A stretch of DNA of 64,000 nucleotides, taken from positions 1 to 64,000 of the forward strand of contig CABXSO010000002.1 in assembly GCA_902514945.1 (NCBI GenBank), written 5' to 3'. Position 1 is the stretch's first letter. Each line of letters starts with the position of its first letter. The notes beneath the pieces are model-generated. The model searched no databases. It saw nothing but the letters and a program-made list of their open reading frames with translations, and was not told the DNA's origin. This DNA comes from an uncultured Pelagibacteraceae bacterium. Its GTDB lineage: Bacteria > Pseudomonadota > Alphaproteobacteria > Pelagibacterales > Pelagibacteraceae. Position numbers and translations under genes: made by a program. Positions 39,589 to 49,294 of this stretch are shown in pieces.

Positions 39589-40485
39589 TTAATTAAAGTA
39601 TTTTAAAGCAAAGAATACAACAATTGGAATAGTTATAAAGGACATTAAAGTTGAAACAACTATTGTGCTAGCAACACTATCAACAATTTTTTTTGGTGAA
39701 TACATGGTGCCAACTAAATAGTTTAATATAGCACTGGGCATTGCACTTTGTATAAGTAAAACGCCCGCGGCCAGTCCTGATAGATCAAAATTATAGATCA
39801 AAGTAAATGCTATTAAGGGTCCTATTATTACCCTACATAAGGATAAAATAATTGAGTTTTTCAATGAAAATTTAAATTTAGTAAGAGCAATACCTAATGA
39901 CATTAAAACTAAGAAAATTGTTGCGTATGTTAAAAGGAATGTTGTGTTCTCAAGAAATAAAGGTGTGTCAATTTCAAAATATAAAAAGAAAACAGATATA
40001 ATAATAGCGTACACTGGTGGACTTTTAATTAAAATATCAAAAGAAAAACTTTTTTTTGCTAAAAAAACACCTAACGTAAAATGAAACAAAATTATGACAG
40101 ATGCTATAGCAGAAGCAACACCAAGACCCTGAGTACCATATGCAAAAAGACAAATTGGAACACCCATATTTCCTGTATTTGGTAGAATTAATGGAGGAAG
40201 CTCCATGCTTAAATCTTTTTTAAGAAAAAAAAGAAGAAAAAGCCCAACAACTGCAAAACCAGCAATCATTATTATAGCATAAATAAAATAATGAATAAAA
40301 ACACTTAGAGTAATCCCTGTTGTTGTTACTGTATAAAAAATCATTGCTGGTGTACCAATGTTACCAGCAAAATTTGTTATAAAATTAGTATCGAATTTAG
40401 GGTTTTTCTTACCAAGATAATAACCAACGCCAATAACAAAAAAAACAGGAAAAATAACTTCAAAAATTTTAATATAAATTTCCAT
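39589..40485 (-). CDS. AEC (auxin efflux carrier) family transporter
   Basis: FPVFFVIGVGYYLGKK, LPNTGNMGVPICLFAYGTQGLGVASA. Confidence 0.9.
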   Translation of the reverse strand: MEIYIKIFEVIFPVFFVIGVGYYLGKKNPKFDTNFITNFAGNIGTPAMIFYTVTTTGITLSVFIHYFIYAIIMIAGFAVVGLFLLFFLKKDLSMELPPLILPNTGNMGVPICLFAYGTQGLGVASAIASVIILFHFTLGVFLAKKSFSFDILIKSPPVYAIIISVFFLYFEIDTPLFLENTTFLLTYATIFLVLMSLGIALTKFKFSLKNSIILSLCRVIIGPLIAFTLIYNFDLSGLAAGVLLIQSAMPSAILNYLVGTMYSPKKIVDSVASTIVVSTLMSFITIPIVVFFALKYFN

Positions 40486-41777
40486 TAATTATATAGTCTA
40501 ATTAATGTTGGAAATTTTAAAATATTTCTATTCTTTCTAAATATCGATAAACAATTTCTTGCATTTTTTTCTGATGTTTTATGGGTAATTATGACAATAG
40601 TAGCTGAATTTCTTTTTTTATCAGGTGTTTGTATAATTCTTTTTACAGAAATTTTATATTTAGCCAGTCGATTAGTTATAGAAGATAAAACACCTTGTTT
40701 ATCTTTAACTTCAAATCTTAAATATAGAGAATTAGAGTAGTCATCGTTATTAAAAGCCTTTACAGCTTTTCTTTTGTTTGAGGAAATTCCAAAAGGATAT
40801 TTTATATTTCCTCTAAGAATAGACAATAAATCAGATAATAAAGAGGATGAAGTAGGTCCTGGTCCTGCGCCCTCCCCTTGAAGTATGTTCTCACCAACAG
40901 GCTTTCCCTCCGTAATAACAGCGTTCATAACACCATTTACATTACCTATGTATGTGTCTTTACCAACTAAACACGGATGAACAGTTTCAAATAAACGATT
41001 ATTTGTCATTTCACATATACCAAGTAACTTAATTCTAAGATTTAATTGATTTGCAATTTTGATATCTTTTAAATCAATATTTTCTATACCTTCCATAATA
41101 CATTTGTGATAGGAAATTTGATTATTGAATGCAAGAGCTGATAAAATCCTAACTTTTGCAAAAGCATCAAACCCGTTCAAATCTAATTTAGGATTACTTG
41201 GTTCAGCATAACCAAGTTCTTGAGCTTTTTTTAAAACTTTATCAAAAGCCTCATTTGAATTTTCCATCTCTGTTAGAATATAATTAGTTGTTCCATTTAA
41301 AATTCCATATACTTTCTTTATCTTATTTGTAGCCAAACCTTCTTTAATCGTTCTAAGTATTGGAATTCCTCCAGCAACAGAGGCTTCAAATTCTAAATTT
41401 ACATTATTCTTCTCAGCTAATTTAGCTAATTCATTACCGTGTTTAGAAATTAAAGCTTTATTTGGTGTTATAACATTAATCTTATTCTTTAACGCCATCA
41501 CAACAATTTTTTTTGAAATTCCATCGGATTGTCCAATAGACTCAAATAAAATATCTATTTTTTTTTCTTTCAGAATTTTAAAAGGGTTCGTATAAAAAAT
41601 TTTTTTGTTAATATTATATTTCCTCTTTTTATTTTTATTTTTTGCAGAAATTGCAACGATATTTATCTTTTTTCCTGTTTTTATTTCTATTTCTTTTTTT
41701 TTTAACCTTAATTCATTGTAAAGATAAATGCCTACTTGACCTAAACCAACAATTGCAATGTTAACTATTTTATTCAT
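40485..41777 (-). CDS. hom: Homoserine dehydrogenase
   Basis: VGLGQVG dinucleotide fold, GGIPILRTIKEGLATNKIKKVYGILNGTTNYILT, ACT-like C-terminus. Confidence 0.95.
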   Translation of the reverse strand: MNKIVNIAIVGLGQVGIYLYNELRLKKKEIEIKTGKKINIVAISAKNKNKKRKYNINKKIFYTNPFKILKEKKIDILFESIGQSDGISKKIVVMALKNKINVITPNKALISKHGNELAKLAEKNNVNLEFEASVAGGIPILRTIKEGLATNKIKKVYGILNGTTNYILTEMENSNEAFDKVLKKAQELGYAEPSNPKLDLNGFDAFAKVRILSALAFNNQISYHKCIMEGIENIDLKDIKIANQLNLRIKLLGICEMTNNRLFETVHPCLVGKDTYIGNVNGVMNAVITEGKPVGENILQGEGAGPGPTSSSLLSDLLSILRGNIKYPFGISSNKRKAVKAFNNDDYSNSLYLRFEVKDKQGVLSSITNRLAKYKISVKRIIQTPDKKRNSATIVIITHKTSEKNARNCLSIFRKNRNILKFPTLIRLYN

Positions 41778-41931
41778 CTATATTTGGATAATCACTGTTA
41801 TCTACGTAAACTTTTAAATTTGATTTAAATTCTTCAAAAGTTAGATCTTTTGAAAAATTAATTTTTTTCTCAGTTTGAATAGGGGCACAAGAAAAAACTA
41901 GAAAGAAAATTAATAGTGGTAATTTTTTCAT
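41770..41931 (-). CDS. Small predicted lipoprotein (53 aa), not in the supplied ORF track
   Basis: MKKLPLLIFFLVFSCAPIQTEKKINFSKDLTFEEFKSNLKVYVDNSDYPNIDE. Lipobox-like VFSC. The start overlaps the argC stop (ATGA) and the 3' end overlaps the hom start. Confidence 0.75.
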   Translation of the reverse strand: MKKLPLLIFFLVFSCAPIQTEKKINFSKDLTFEEFKSNLKVYVDNSDYPNIDE

Positions 41932-42950
41932 ATTAATCCCTCATTATTTTTAAAACCAAATTTCAAATTCATATTTTGAACTGCTTGACCTGCTCCTCCT
42001 TTGATAAGATTATCAATGACTGATAAAATTATTATTTTATCTTTAAATTTGGTTTTACAGACAGAAATAAAGCAATAATTAGTATTCATAACGTCATTTG
42101 TGCTCAAAAAAGAGTTAATACTTTTTATCTTTACAAATTTATTCTTTTTATGAAATATTTTCAAAATATTTTGTACTTTATTTAAAGTAACACCAGGTTT
42201 TAAGTCCAAATAAATTGTACTTAATATACCTCTAAACATTGGAATAATATGAGGTGTAAAAGTAAAATTGATTTTAGAGGAAGAATTTTTTTTTAGTTCT
42301 TGATCAATTTCTGAATTATGTCTATGAAAACCTACTCCATATGCGCTAAGAGATTCGTATAAATTTTTGTTTTTGAATTTTTTGTGCGCTCCTCTACCCG
42401 CTCCAGAATATCCAGATTTAGAATCTATAATTATATTCTTTAAGTTGATCGATCTTTTTTTAACTAATGGAACAAGTGGTAAAAGTATTGATGTAGGATA
42501 ACAACCTGGACACCCAATAATGCTAAATTTTTTAACTAATTTTCCTGTTATTTCAGGTAAAGCATAAATACTATTTTTTATATTACTTAACGCTTTATGC
42601 TTTTGTTTATACCATTTTAGATAATCAGAAGCTTTATTTAGTCTAAAATCTGCGGCTAAATCAATTAAAGTATTTTTTTTTAATAAATCTTTTGAGATTA
42701 CTTGAGCTTCTCCATTGGGCAGGGCTGTAAATATAACATCAACATAACTCAAGTATTTTTTATTATACTTAGTAATTCTTGGTAATTTTTTTGATTTTAA
42801 GGAAGTTTCATAAGATGAGATTTTTTTTCCAACAGAGGAATTACCACATAAATATTTTATATTAACATTCTTGTGTTTAATTAATAATTTTATTAATTGA
42901 ACACCAATATATCCTGTTGATCCAGCAATTAGTACATTAAGCTTGCGCAT
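41928..42950 (-). CDS. argC: N-acetyl-gamma-glutamyl-phosphate reductase
   Basis: GSTGYIGVQLIKLL, IIGCPGCYPTSILLPL, SKSGYSGAGR. Confidence 0.95.
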   Translation of the reverse strand: MRKLNVLIAGSTGYIGVQLIKLLIKHKNVNIKYLCGNSSVGKKISSYETSLKSKKLPRITKYNKKYLSYVDVIFTALPNGEAQVISKDLLKKNTLIDLAADFRLNKASDYLKWYKQKHKALSNIKNSIYALPEITGKLVKKFSIIGCPGCYPTSILLPLVPLVKKRSINLKNIIIDSKSGYSGAGRGAHKKFKNKNLYESLSAYGVGFHRHNSEIDQELKKNSSSKINFTFTPHIIPMFRGILSTIYLDLKPGVTLNKVQNILKIFHKKNKFVKIKSINSFLSTNDVMNTNYCFISVCKTKFKDKIIILSVIDNLIKGGAGQAVQNMNLKFGFKNNEGLI

Positions 42951-42983
42951 TTGATATTATAACAGTTAAAAGTTAAAAAAGAA

Positions 42984-43421
42984 TTATCTTTTAGAGAATT
43001 GAAAGCTTCTTCTAGCCTTTTTACGTCCAGGTTTTTTTCTTTCGACTGATCTGGAGTCTCTAGTGGTCAATTTTTCGGTTTTAAGTGTAGATTTTAATTT
43101 TTCATCGAATAAAACTAAAGCTTTAGAAATACCGTGTACCATTGCTCCTGCTTGACCTGTTGGACCTCCACCTTTAACACTACATCTTACATCGTATTCT
43201 GTAGCTTGATTAATAAGTTCAAAAGGTCTTACTATTTGCATTTTATGATTATCACTTGAAAAATAATCACTAAAAAGTTTACCATTTACATAAATTTTAC
43301 CAGAACCTTTTTTTAGCCAAACTTTAGCTATTGAAGTTTTTCTTCTTCCAGTAGCATACTTACTGTCTTTAAAATCTAGTTTTATTTTTGGGGCTTTAGA
43401 TGATGTTTGAGTATTTTCCAT
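42984..43421 (-). CDS. rpsI: 30S ribosomal protein S9
   Basis: YATGRRKTSIAKVWLKKGSGKIYVNGK, C-terminal RRSFQFSKR. Confidence 0.97.
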   Translation of the reverse strand: MENTQTSSKAPKIKLDFKDSKYATGRRKTSIAKVWLKKGSGKIYVNGKLFSDYFSSDNHKMQIVRPFELINQATEYDVRCSVKGGGPTGQAGAMVHGISKALVLFDEKLKSTLKTEKLTTRDSRSVERKKPGRKKARRSFQFSKR

Positions 43422-43422
43422 T

Positions 43423-43881
43423 TTAATTTCGTGCTATGTTTTTAGAGTTTAATTTATCCAATTCTATAACTTGAGGATTTTGGGCTGAATGAGGATGATC
43501 ATTTCCAACATATATTTTCAATTTAGTAAGTTGTTTTTTTCCCAACACTCCCCCTGGAAGCATTCTTTTTACTGCAAGTTTTAGAGCTTCACCTGGTTTT
43601 TTTTCAAATAGTTTCTCTGGTGTAGTCTCCTTTATTCCACCGGGATGACCTGTATGTCGATAATATTTTTTATCTTGAAATTTATTTCCAGTAAATTTGA
43701 TTTGTTCGATATTTTTAACAACTACAAAATCTCCGTCATCCATATGGGGTGTAAAAGTTGTTTTATTTTTACCTCTAATAATTTTTGATATAACAGTTGC
43801 TAATCTGCCTACCACAGCATTTTTAGCATCTATTTCATACCAATTAGACAATAATTGATCTTTTTTGAGGAATTTTGTCAT
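43423..43881 (-). CDS. rplM: 50S ribosomal protein L13
   Basis: NWYEIDAKNAVVGRLATVISKIIRGK, KMLPGG-type motif (RMLPGGVLGKKQLTKLKIY). Confidence 0.97.
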   Translation of the reverse strand: MTKFLKKDQLLSNWYEIDAKNAVVGRLATVISKIIRGKNKTTFTPHMDDGDFVVVKNIEQIKFTGNKFQDKKYYRHTGHPGGIKETTPEKLFEKKPGEALKLAVKRMLPGGVLGKKQLTKLKIYVGNDHPHSAQNPQVIELDKLNSKNIARN

Positions 43882-43965
43882 TGTGCCAGGATTAATACTA
43901 TTAATAAGATCAAAGTCAAATTGATATTTATATTGTTTTAAGCCTTTTTTTTGTTATATTGATTT

Positions 43966-44026
43966 TGCCGATTTGTACCTATTGCGGGCTTACAGCTAAA
44001 GAGGAAATCATCATACAAACTCGGTA
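43966..44026 (+). promoter_or_regulatory. SAM-II-like riboswitch aptamer (first of tandem)
   Basis: GATTTGTACCTATTGCGGGCTTACAGCTAAAGAGG resembles the SAM-II core (GAUUU...ACC...UUGC...GCUAAA). Upstream of metY. An alternative pairing CCGA-TTTGTA / TACAAA-CTCGG is also present. Confidence 0.65.
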
Positions 44027-44028
44027 GG

Positions 44029-44082
44029 CATTTGAACTATATTGTGCGCCTTGATTAAAGCTAAAGCACTAAAAAAGGAGTA
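44029..44082 (+). promoter_or_regulatory. SAM-V-like riboswitch overlapping the metY ribosome-binding site (second of tandem)
   Basis: GCATTTGAACTATATTGTGCGCCTTGATTAAAGCTAAAGCACTAAAAAAGGAG. CCTT can pair with AAGG of the SD; GCTAAAG core; ATG at 44085. Confidence 0.75.
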
Positions 44083-44084
44083 AA

Positions 44085-45413
44085 ATGAGTAAAAAAAGAA
44101 ATAATCCTGAAACCATTGCCATACATGGTGGTGATTACAGAAGCGACCCAGCAACTAATGCTGTTGCTGTGCCAATATATAGAACAACATCATATCAATT
44201 TCAAAGCACAGAGCATGCAGCAAATTTATTCGCATTAAAGGAATTTGGTAATATCTACACTAGGATTATGAATCCCACTAATGATGTTTTAGAAAAAAGA
44301 ATTGCAGCATTGGAAGGTGGATTATCTTGCGTAACAGTTTCATCTGGACAAACAGCTTCAAGTTTTGCAGTTCTAAATATTGCTCAATCCGGTGATAATA
44401 TTGTAAGTTCTACGGATCTTTATGGTGGAACAGTCTCATTATTTACACATACGTTGAGTAAACTTGGTATTGAAATAAGATATGCAGATCCAAGTGATCC
44501 TAAAAACTTTGAAAAAGCAATAGATGATAAGACCAGAGCTTTTTATGGTGAAACATTACCTAATCCATATTTAAGAGTGTTCCCTATCAAGGAAGTTTCT
44601 GATATTGGAAGAAAATACAATATTCCACTGATAATGGATAATACTGCTGCCCCAGTAATATGCAAACCAATAGAACACGGAGCAGCTGTTGTTATACATT
44701 CACTAACAAAATATATTGGTGGACATGGAACTGCTGTTGCCGGGAGCATAGTTGATAGCGGTAACTTTGACTGGACTGCAGATCCTAAAAGACAACCTTT
44801 ATTTAATGAACCTGATGCAAGTTATGGAGGTGTAGTTTGGGGAAAAGCTGTACCAGAGTTGACAGGAGCTAATGTACCTTTTGCAGTCAGAGCAAGAGTT
44901 TGTTTACTTAGAGATTTAGGTTCAGCTTTAGCACCAGATAATGCTTTTGCAATAATTCAAGGCCTTGAAACAGTGGCTCTAAGAATGAAACAGCATTGTG
45001 AAAATGCTGAAAAAGCAGTTAATTTCTTAAAGAAACACAAAGAAGTTACTAAAGTTATCTATTCAACAGAACACGAGAGGAAAATTGCTGATAGAGCTAA
45101 ACAATATCTAAAAGGTGGAAATGGACCAATGATTGGTATTGAACTCAAAGGTGGCATTGAGGCTGGAAAAAAATTTATTGAGTCTTTAAAAATGTTCTAT
45201 CATGTAGCTAATATTGGTGATGCAAGAAGTTTAGCTATACATCCTGCTAGTACTACTCATAGTCAATTAAATGAGAAAGAGTTAGCAGCATCAGGTGTGA
45301 CTCAAAGTTATGTTAGACTATGTATAGGTATTGAGCACATTGATGATATTATTGATGACTTAGATCAAGCGTTAAACAAATCCTCCAAAGGAAATTTAAA
45401 AGCTGTTAGTTAA
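44085..45413 (+). CDS. metY: O-acetylhomoserine aminocarboxypropyltransferase / Cys-Met metabolism PLP enzyme
   Basis: ETIAIHGGDYRSDPATNAVAVPIYRTTSYQF, VVIHSLTKYIGGHGTAVAGSIVDSG (PLP Lys), long MetY-type insert. Confidence 0.95.
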   Translation: MSKKRNNPETIAIHGGDYRSDPATNAVAVPIYRTTSYQFQSTEHAANLFALKEFGNIYTRIMNPTNDVLEKRIAALEGGLSCVTVSSGQTASSFAVLNIAQSGDNIVSSTDLYGGTVSLFTHTLSKLGIEIRYADPSDPKNFEKAIDDKTRAFYGETLPNPYLRVFPIKEVSDIGRKYNIPLIMDNTAAPVICKPIEHGAAVVIHSLTKYIGGHGTAVAGSIVDSGNFDWTADPKRQPLFNEPDASYGGVVWGKAVPELTGANVPFAVRARVCLLRDLGSALAPDNAFAIIQGLETVALRMKQHCENAEKAVNFLKKHKEVTKVIYSTEHERKIADRAKQYLKGGNGPMIGIELKGGIEAGKKFIESLKMFYHVANIGDARSLAIHPASTTHSQLNEKELAASGVTQSYVRLCIGIEHIDDIIDDLDQALNKSSKGNLKAVS

Positions 45414-46422
45414 ATTTTGTATTTAAATAAAAAAAATAAATACTTGAACTAACTAAAAAAATTGAACTTATTTGGTGCATAGATGCAATATAAATCTGTG
45501 CACCATATAATACTGTAAAAATACCTAATATAATTTGAAGAATTATGAATATTCCTAAATAGTTAATAGATTTATATAAATCATGCATCTTGTTTACATA
45601 GACCATGCATAAGATCAAAACATAAAAGATTCCTATCAAATAAGCTAAATTACGGTGTATAAATTGCACTAAGGATGGATCACTTAAAGCAGTAACCTCA
45701 AAAAGATTATTTAAATTGTTATCATCAGGAAAGTATGAGTTACCCATCAGAGGCCAAGAATTATAGACTTTTCCAGCATCCATACCTGAAACAAAGGCAC
45801 CAATCAAAATTTGTAAAAAAATTAGAATTAAGAACAATAAAGGAATAAATATATTTAGTTTGTTTGTAATTTTTTTGGATATGTTAATCTTTAGATAATT
45901 CCAATAAATTAGAGATAAAATCAAAAAAGCAATAAGCAAATGCGCAGATAATCTAAAGTGACTCACGTCTACCCTTTCAATTAATCCACTACTAACCATA
46001 TACCAACCAATGAAACCTTGAAAGCATATTAGAAAAAATATGAAATATAAATTTAATAACCGAGAAAACTTTATTTTAAAAGAAAAGTAAATTAGTGGTA
46101 TCAAATATCCAAGACCAATCAATCTACCGAGAAATCGATGAGCCCATTCCCACCAAAAAATAACTTTAAATTCATTTAAAGTCATATTGTAATTTTGTAA
46201 TTTAAATTCAGGAATTTCTTTGTAGAGATTAAAATATATTATCCAATCATTATGGTTAGCAGGTGGAAAAAAACCAGAAAACAATTCCCATTCTGTTATC
46301 GAAAGACCCGAGTCAGTGAGTCTCGTTAAACCACCAACAATTATCATAAAAGAAATAATCCAAAACATTACAATTAACCAAATTGATAGCTGGTTGTTTA
46401 TTTTTGTATTTGTTGTGTACAT
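45406..46422 (-). CDS. ctaA: Heme A synthase (COX15/CtaA family)
   Basis: GGLTRLTDSGLSITEWELFSGFFPP, WWEWAHRFLGRLIGLGY, FIHRNLAYLIG. Confidence 0.95.
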   Translation of the reverse strand: MYTTNTKINNQLSIWLIVMFWIISFMIIVGGLTRLTDSGLSITEWELFSGFFPPANHNDWIIYFNLYKEIPEFKLQNYNMTLNEFKVIFWWEWAHRFLGRLIGLGYLIPLIYFSFKIKFSRLLNLYFIFFLICFQGFIGWYMVSSGLIERVDVSHFRLSAHLLIAFLILSLIYWNYLKINISKKITNKLNIFIPLLFLILIFLQILIGAFVSGMDAGKVYNSWPLMGNSYFPDDNNLNNLFEVTALSDPSLVQFIHRNLAYLIGIFYVLILCMVYVNKMHDLYKSINYLGIFIILQIILGIFTVLYGAQIYIASMHQISSIFLVSSSIYFFYLNTKFN

Positions 46423-46465
46423 GTGATGATAAATATAATAATTTTCATATTATCCAAATATATAA

Positions 46466-46756
46466 ATGTCGCCTTTAAAAATAAAAAAGCTTAATAAAAT
46501 AAGATTAGAATTAGATAAACTAGATAATTCGTTAATTAAAATAATTAAAAAAAGAACAAATTTAGTTAACCAGGTTCTAAAACTAAAAGATAAAAAGAAA
46601 GAGATTATAGATAATAGAAGAATAAAAATGATTTTAAGTAATATTAGAAAAAAATCTATTACGAATAAAATAGATCCTAAAATTACAAATCGTATTTGGA
46701 AAAATATGATTTGGTCCTATATTGATTACGAAAAAAGAAATTTCAAAAAGAAATAA
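46466..46756 (+). CDS. Chorismate mutase-like (AroQ class) protein
   Basis: IRLELDKLDNSLIKIIKKRTNLVNQVLKLKDKKKEIIDNRR. Confidence 0.82.
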   Translation: MSPLKIKKLNKIRLELDKLDNSLIKIIKKRTNLVNQVLKLKDKKKEIIDNRRIKMILSNIRKKSITNKIDPKITNRIWKNMIWSYIDYEKRNFKKK

Positions 46757-46948
46757 TTATTTACTGTGAGGAGGAAGTTTTTTTTCAACGAAAACTTCAT
46801 GCTTTCTAGTGCTTGGATTATATTTTCTTGCAGACAGTTTGACCTTAGCTTTTTCACCACCAGCGGGTTTTTTTACGTAATAAAAAAAAGAGCTATCAGG
46901 TTTACTTTCAGGTACTAATCTAACTTTAATATGTGTTTTCTTTGCCAT
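46757..46948 (-). CDS. rpmG: 50S ribosomal protein L33
   Basis: MAKKTHIKVRLVPES...KLSARKYNPSTRKHEVFVEKKL. Confidence 0.93.
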   Translation of the reverse strand: MAKKTHIKVRLVPESKPDSSFFYYVKKPAGGEKAKVKLSARKYNPSTRKHEVFVEKKLPPHSK

Positions 46949-47331
46949 TATTTATAATCTTTTAAGTTTTTAACAATTTTAGAAATATTTAGAACTTTAT
47001 TTTTTAAATTGCTATTTCTTATAGAATTATTTGAAATTTCGTCAAGATTTAAAGTACTACCATAATTTGGGTTATTTAAGATTTTTTTAACCCCATTTAT
47101 TGTTAAACCCAAATCTTTAAGAAGAAACTTAATCTTTTTTAAAATATCAATTGTTTTTTGATCATAATATCTTCTGTTAGAATTTAAAAATTTTGGTTTT
47201 ATTTGCTTAAATTGTGTTTCCCAAAATCTAATAGTATGCGTTGACAATATTCCATTTTTTTTTGATTTTAACCCGAGAATTTTAGCCACTTCACCTATAG
47301 TTTTATAAGCGTTATCAAACTTATCAGTCAT
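46948..47331 (-). CDS. MerR-family transcriptional regulator
   Basis: YKTIGEVAKILGL...THTIRFWETQFKQIKPKFLNSNRRYYDQKTIDIL. Start set to MTDKFD (47331), because the longer track ORF overlaps ihfA in another frame. Confidence 0.88.
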   Translation of the reverse strand: MTDKFDNAYKTIGEVAKILGLKSKKNGILSTHTIRFWETQFKQIKPKFLNSNRRYYDQKTIDILKKIKFLLKDLGLTINGVKKILNNPNYGSTLNLDEISNNSIRNSNLKNKVLNISKIVKNLKDYK

Positions 47332-47620
47332 CTTTATTATTAATAAATTTTTTGAATTCCTTTGAAGGTTTAAATAAAACAACATCTCTACTTGATATAA
47401 TTTTTGCTTCCTTAGTCTTGGGATTTCTGCCAATTCGAGATTTTTTTTGTCTTATTGAAAAAGTGCCGAATTTTGACAATTTTAATTTTTTTTCATTTTT
47501 AATGTTAAAAATTATAGTTGATAAAAAATCATTTATTAAATTTTCAGAAACCTGTTTCGAGAAACCTAGTTGCATATATACTTGATTCACCAAGTCTTTT
47601 TTAGTTAAATTTATTCTCAT
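47324..47620 (-). CDS. ihfA: Integration host factor alpha-like DNA-binding protein
   Basis: KLSKFGTFSIRQKKSRIGRNPKTKEAKIISSRDVVLFKPSKEFKKFIN. Confidence 0.92.
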   Translation of the reverse strand: MRINLTKKDLVNQVYMQLGFSKQVSENLINDFLSTIIFNIKNEKKLKLSKFGTFSIRQKKSRIGRNPKTKEAKIISSRDVVLFKPSKEFKKFINNKDD

Positions 47621-47624
47621 TTAA

Positions 47625-48626
47625 TTAAATATTTAGTTTAATTTTTTTTATTAAGTTTCCTTTAACAATTCTATTACAAACATCTAAGGAATTTGAAAAA
47701 CCAATATAATCTGTTCCACCATGGCTTTTGACAACAGGTGAATCTAATCCTAAAAAAATAGCACCATTATATAATCTTGGGTCTAGACGTTCTTTAAATT
47801 TTTTCAAATTAGAATAATTTAAAAATGATGAAACCTTTCCTAAAATGGAATTAGTCATTGATTTTTTAAGTTCTTTTATAATAAAGTTTGCTGTGCCCTC
47901 TGCGGTTTTAAGCGCAATATTACCTGTGAACCCGTCAGAAATTATAACATTAACATCACCATCCATTATTTGATTACCTTCAATATATCCAGCAAAGTTG
48001 TAATTAGAAGTTTCTTTTGTATTTAAGATTTTAAAAGTTTCCTTAATTGTTTCATTACCTTTGAGCTCCTCAGATCCAATATTTAACAGACCTATATTTG
48101 GTTTTTTATCAGGATATAATGATGTATACAGAGATGCACCCATAATTGAAAAATCAAATAAATTTTTTGAACTACACTCAATATTTGCACCCAAGTCTAA
48201 CACAACACTCATTCCACTTTTATTAGGCCATAAAGCAGAAAGTGCTGGTTTGTCAATATTTTCAATCATTTTTAAATTTAATTTTGCAATAACTAATAAA
48301 GCTCCAGTGTTTCCTGCAGATATAATTATATCAGTCTCTTTTTTTTTTACACTTTCTATGGCCAACCACATACTGGTATCTTTTCCTCTTTTAGCTGCTT
48401 CTAATGGACTATCTGTACTAAGAATAAAATTTTCTGTATGAACAATTTCAAAATTATTATTATTTATCTTGTCATTAATTAATACTTCAATTTCTTTCTT
48501 GTTACCAAAAATCTTAAAAAAAATTTTTTTATTTTTTTGATGATTATAAATTAAGCCATCAATGACTTTCTTGGGAGAGTTGTCACCACCCATTGCATCA
48601 ATTGCAATTTTTACAAAATCCGACAT
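47625..48626 (-). CDS. plsX: Phosphate acyltransferase PlsX
   Basis: IAIDAMGGDNSPKKVIDGL, GAIFLGLDSPVVKSHGGTD. Confidence 0.96.
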   Translation of the reverse strand: MSDFVKIAIDAMGGDNSPKKVIDGLIYNHQKNKKIFFKIFGNKKEIEVLINDKINNNNFEIVHTENFILSTDSPLEAAKRGKDTSMWLAIESVKKKETDIIISAGNTGALLVIAKLNLKMIENIDKPALSALWPNKSGMSVVLDLGANIECSSKNLFDFSIMGASLYTSLYPDKKPNIGLLNIGSEELKGNETIKETFKILNTKETSNYNFAGYIEGNQIMDGDVNVIISDGFTGNIALKTAEGTANFIIKELKKSMTNSILGKVSSFLNYSNLKKFKERLDPRLYNGAIFLGLDSPVVKSHGGTDYIGFSNSLDVCNRIVKGNLIKKIKLNI

Positions 48627-48644
48627 CTTGAGATATTAAATTAT

Positions 48645-48827
48645 TTAGTCTTTAGGGTCTATAACTTGACGACCTTTGTACATGCCAGTTTTTAGATCTA
48701 AATGATGAGATAATCTATACTCACCGGATTTTTTATCTTCAACAACGTTTTTTGATGAGAATTTCATATTCTGAGCTCTCCTCATTCCTGTTCGTGATGG
48801 GGTTTGTTTTCGTTTAGGTACAGCCAT
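48645..48827 (-). CDS. rpmF: 50S ribosomal protein L32
   Basis: [19 protein letters not shown]...[17 protein letters not shown]. Confidence 0.95.
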   Translation of the reverse strand: MAVPKRKQTPSRTGMRRAQNMKFSSKNVVEDKKSGEYRLSHHLDLKTGMYKGRQVIDPKD

Positions 48828-48829
48828 AA

Positions 48830-49291
48830 TTATTGGTTAATTACACTTTTTAAGTAAGAATTTAAAGTTTTTTTTGAGAGATTTTCTAAATATTTATCAA
48901 AATATTCTACCAATTCATCGATATTTGTAAAATTTTCCAAAAATTTTGAAATGATTTCTTTTTTTTTTACTAAACTATTGTCGTTCCAAAAATGAATATC
49001 TGATATAATAGCATGAAAAACATTTATATAGTCTTTCATTTTCTTATTAATGGATTGATCACCATAACCTATTTCTCTTATACTTAGTTCTAGTTGTCTA
49101 AAATTGAAATCATAAATATCTTGAAGTAGTTTTTCATTTTCTACATTTTTAAAATTCTTAAGAAAAAAAGCAAAATGTAAAAGAAAAACAATTAAGCGGT
49201 CATTAAAACTATCTTGTTTATTGAGACTTTTATAAAGTAATTTATTAGTGGTTAATTTAATTAAATTGTTATAAAGATTTATGTAACTCAT
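48830..49291 (-). CDS. Ubiquinol-cytochrome c chaperone (CBP3-like) family protein
   Basis: [32 protein letters not shown]. Confidence 0.85.
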   Translation of the reverse strand: MSYINLYNNLIKLTTNKLLYKSLNKQDSFNDRLIVFLLHFAFFLKNFKNVENEKLLQDIYDFNFRQLELSIREIGYGDQSINKKMKDYINVFHAIISDIHFWNDNSLVKKKEIISKFLENFTNIDELVEYFDKYLENLSKKTLNSYLKSVINQ

Positions 49292-49294
49292 ATA

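Noticed and set aside
47331-47433. N-terminal extension of the MerR ORF (MAEIPRLRKQKLYQ...)
   Set aside because: It overlaps ihfA in another frame; the MerR family start at MTDKFDNAYKTIGEV is more plausible.
48061-48441. 126-aa plus-strand ORF
   Set aside because: Antisense to plsX, no recognisable domain.
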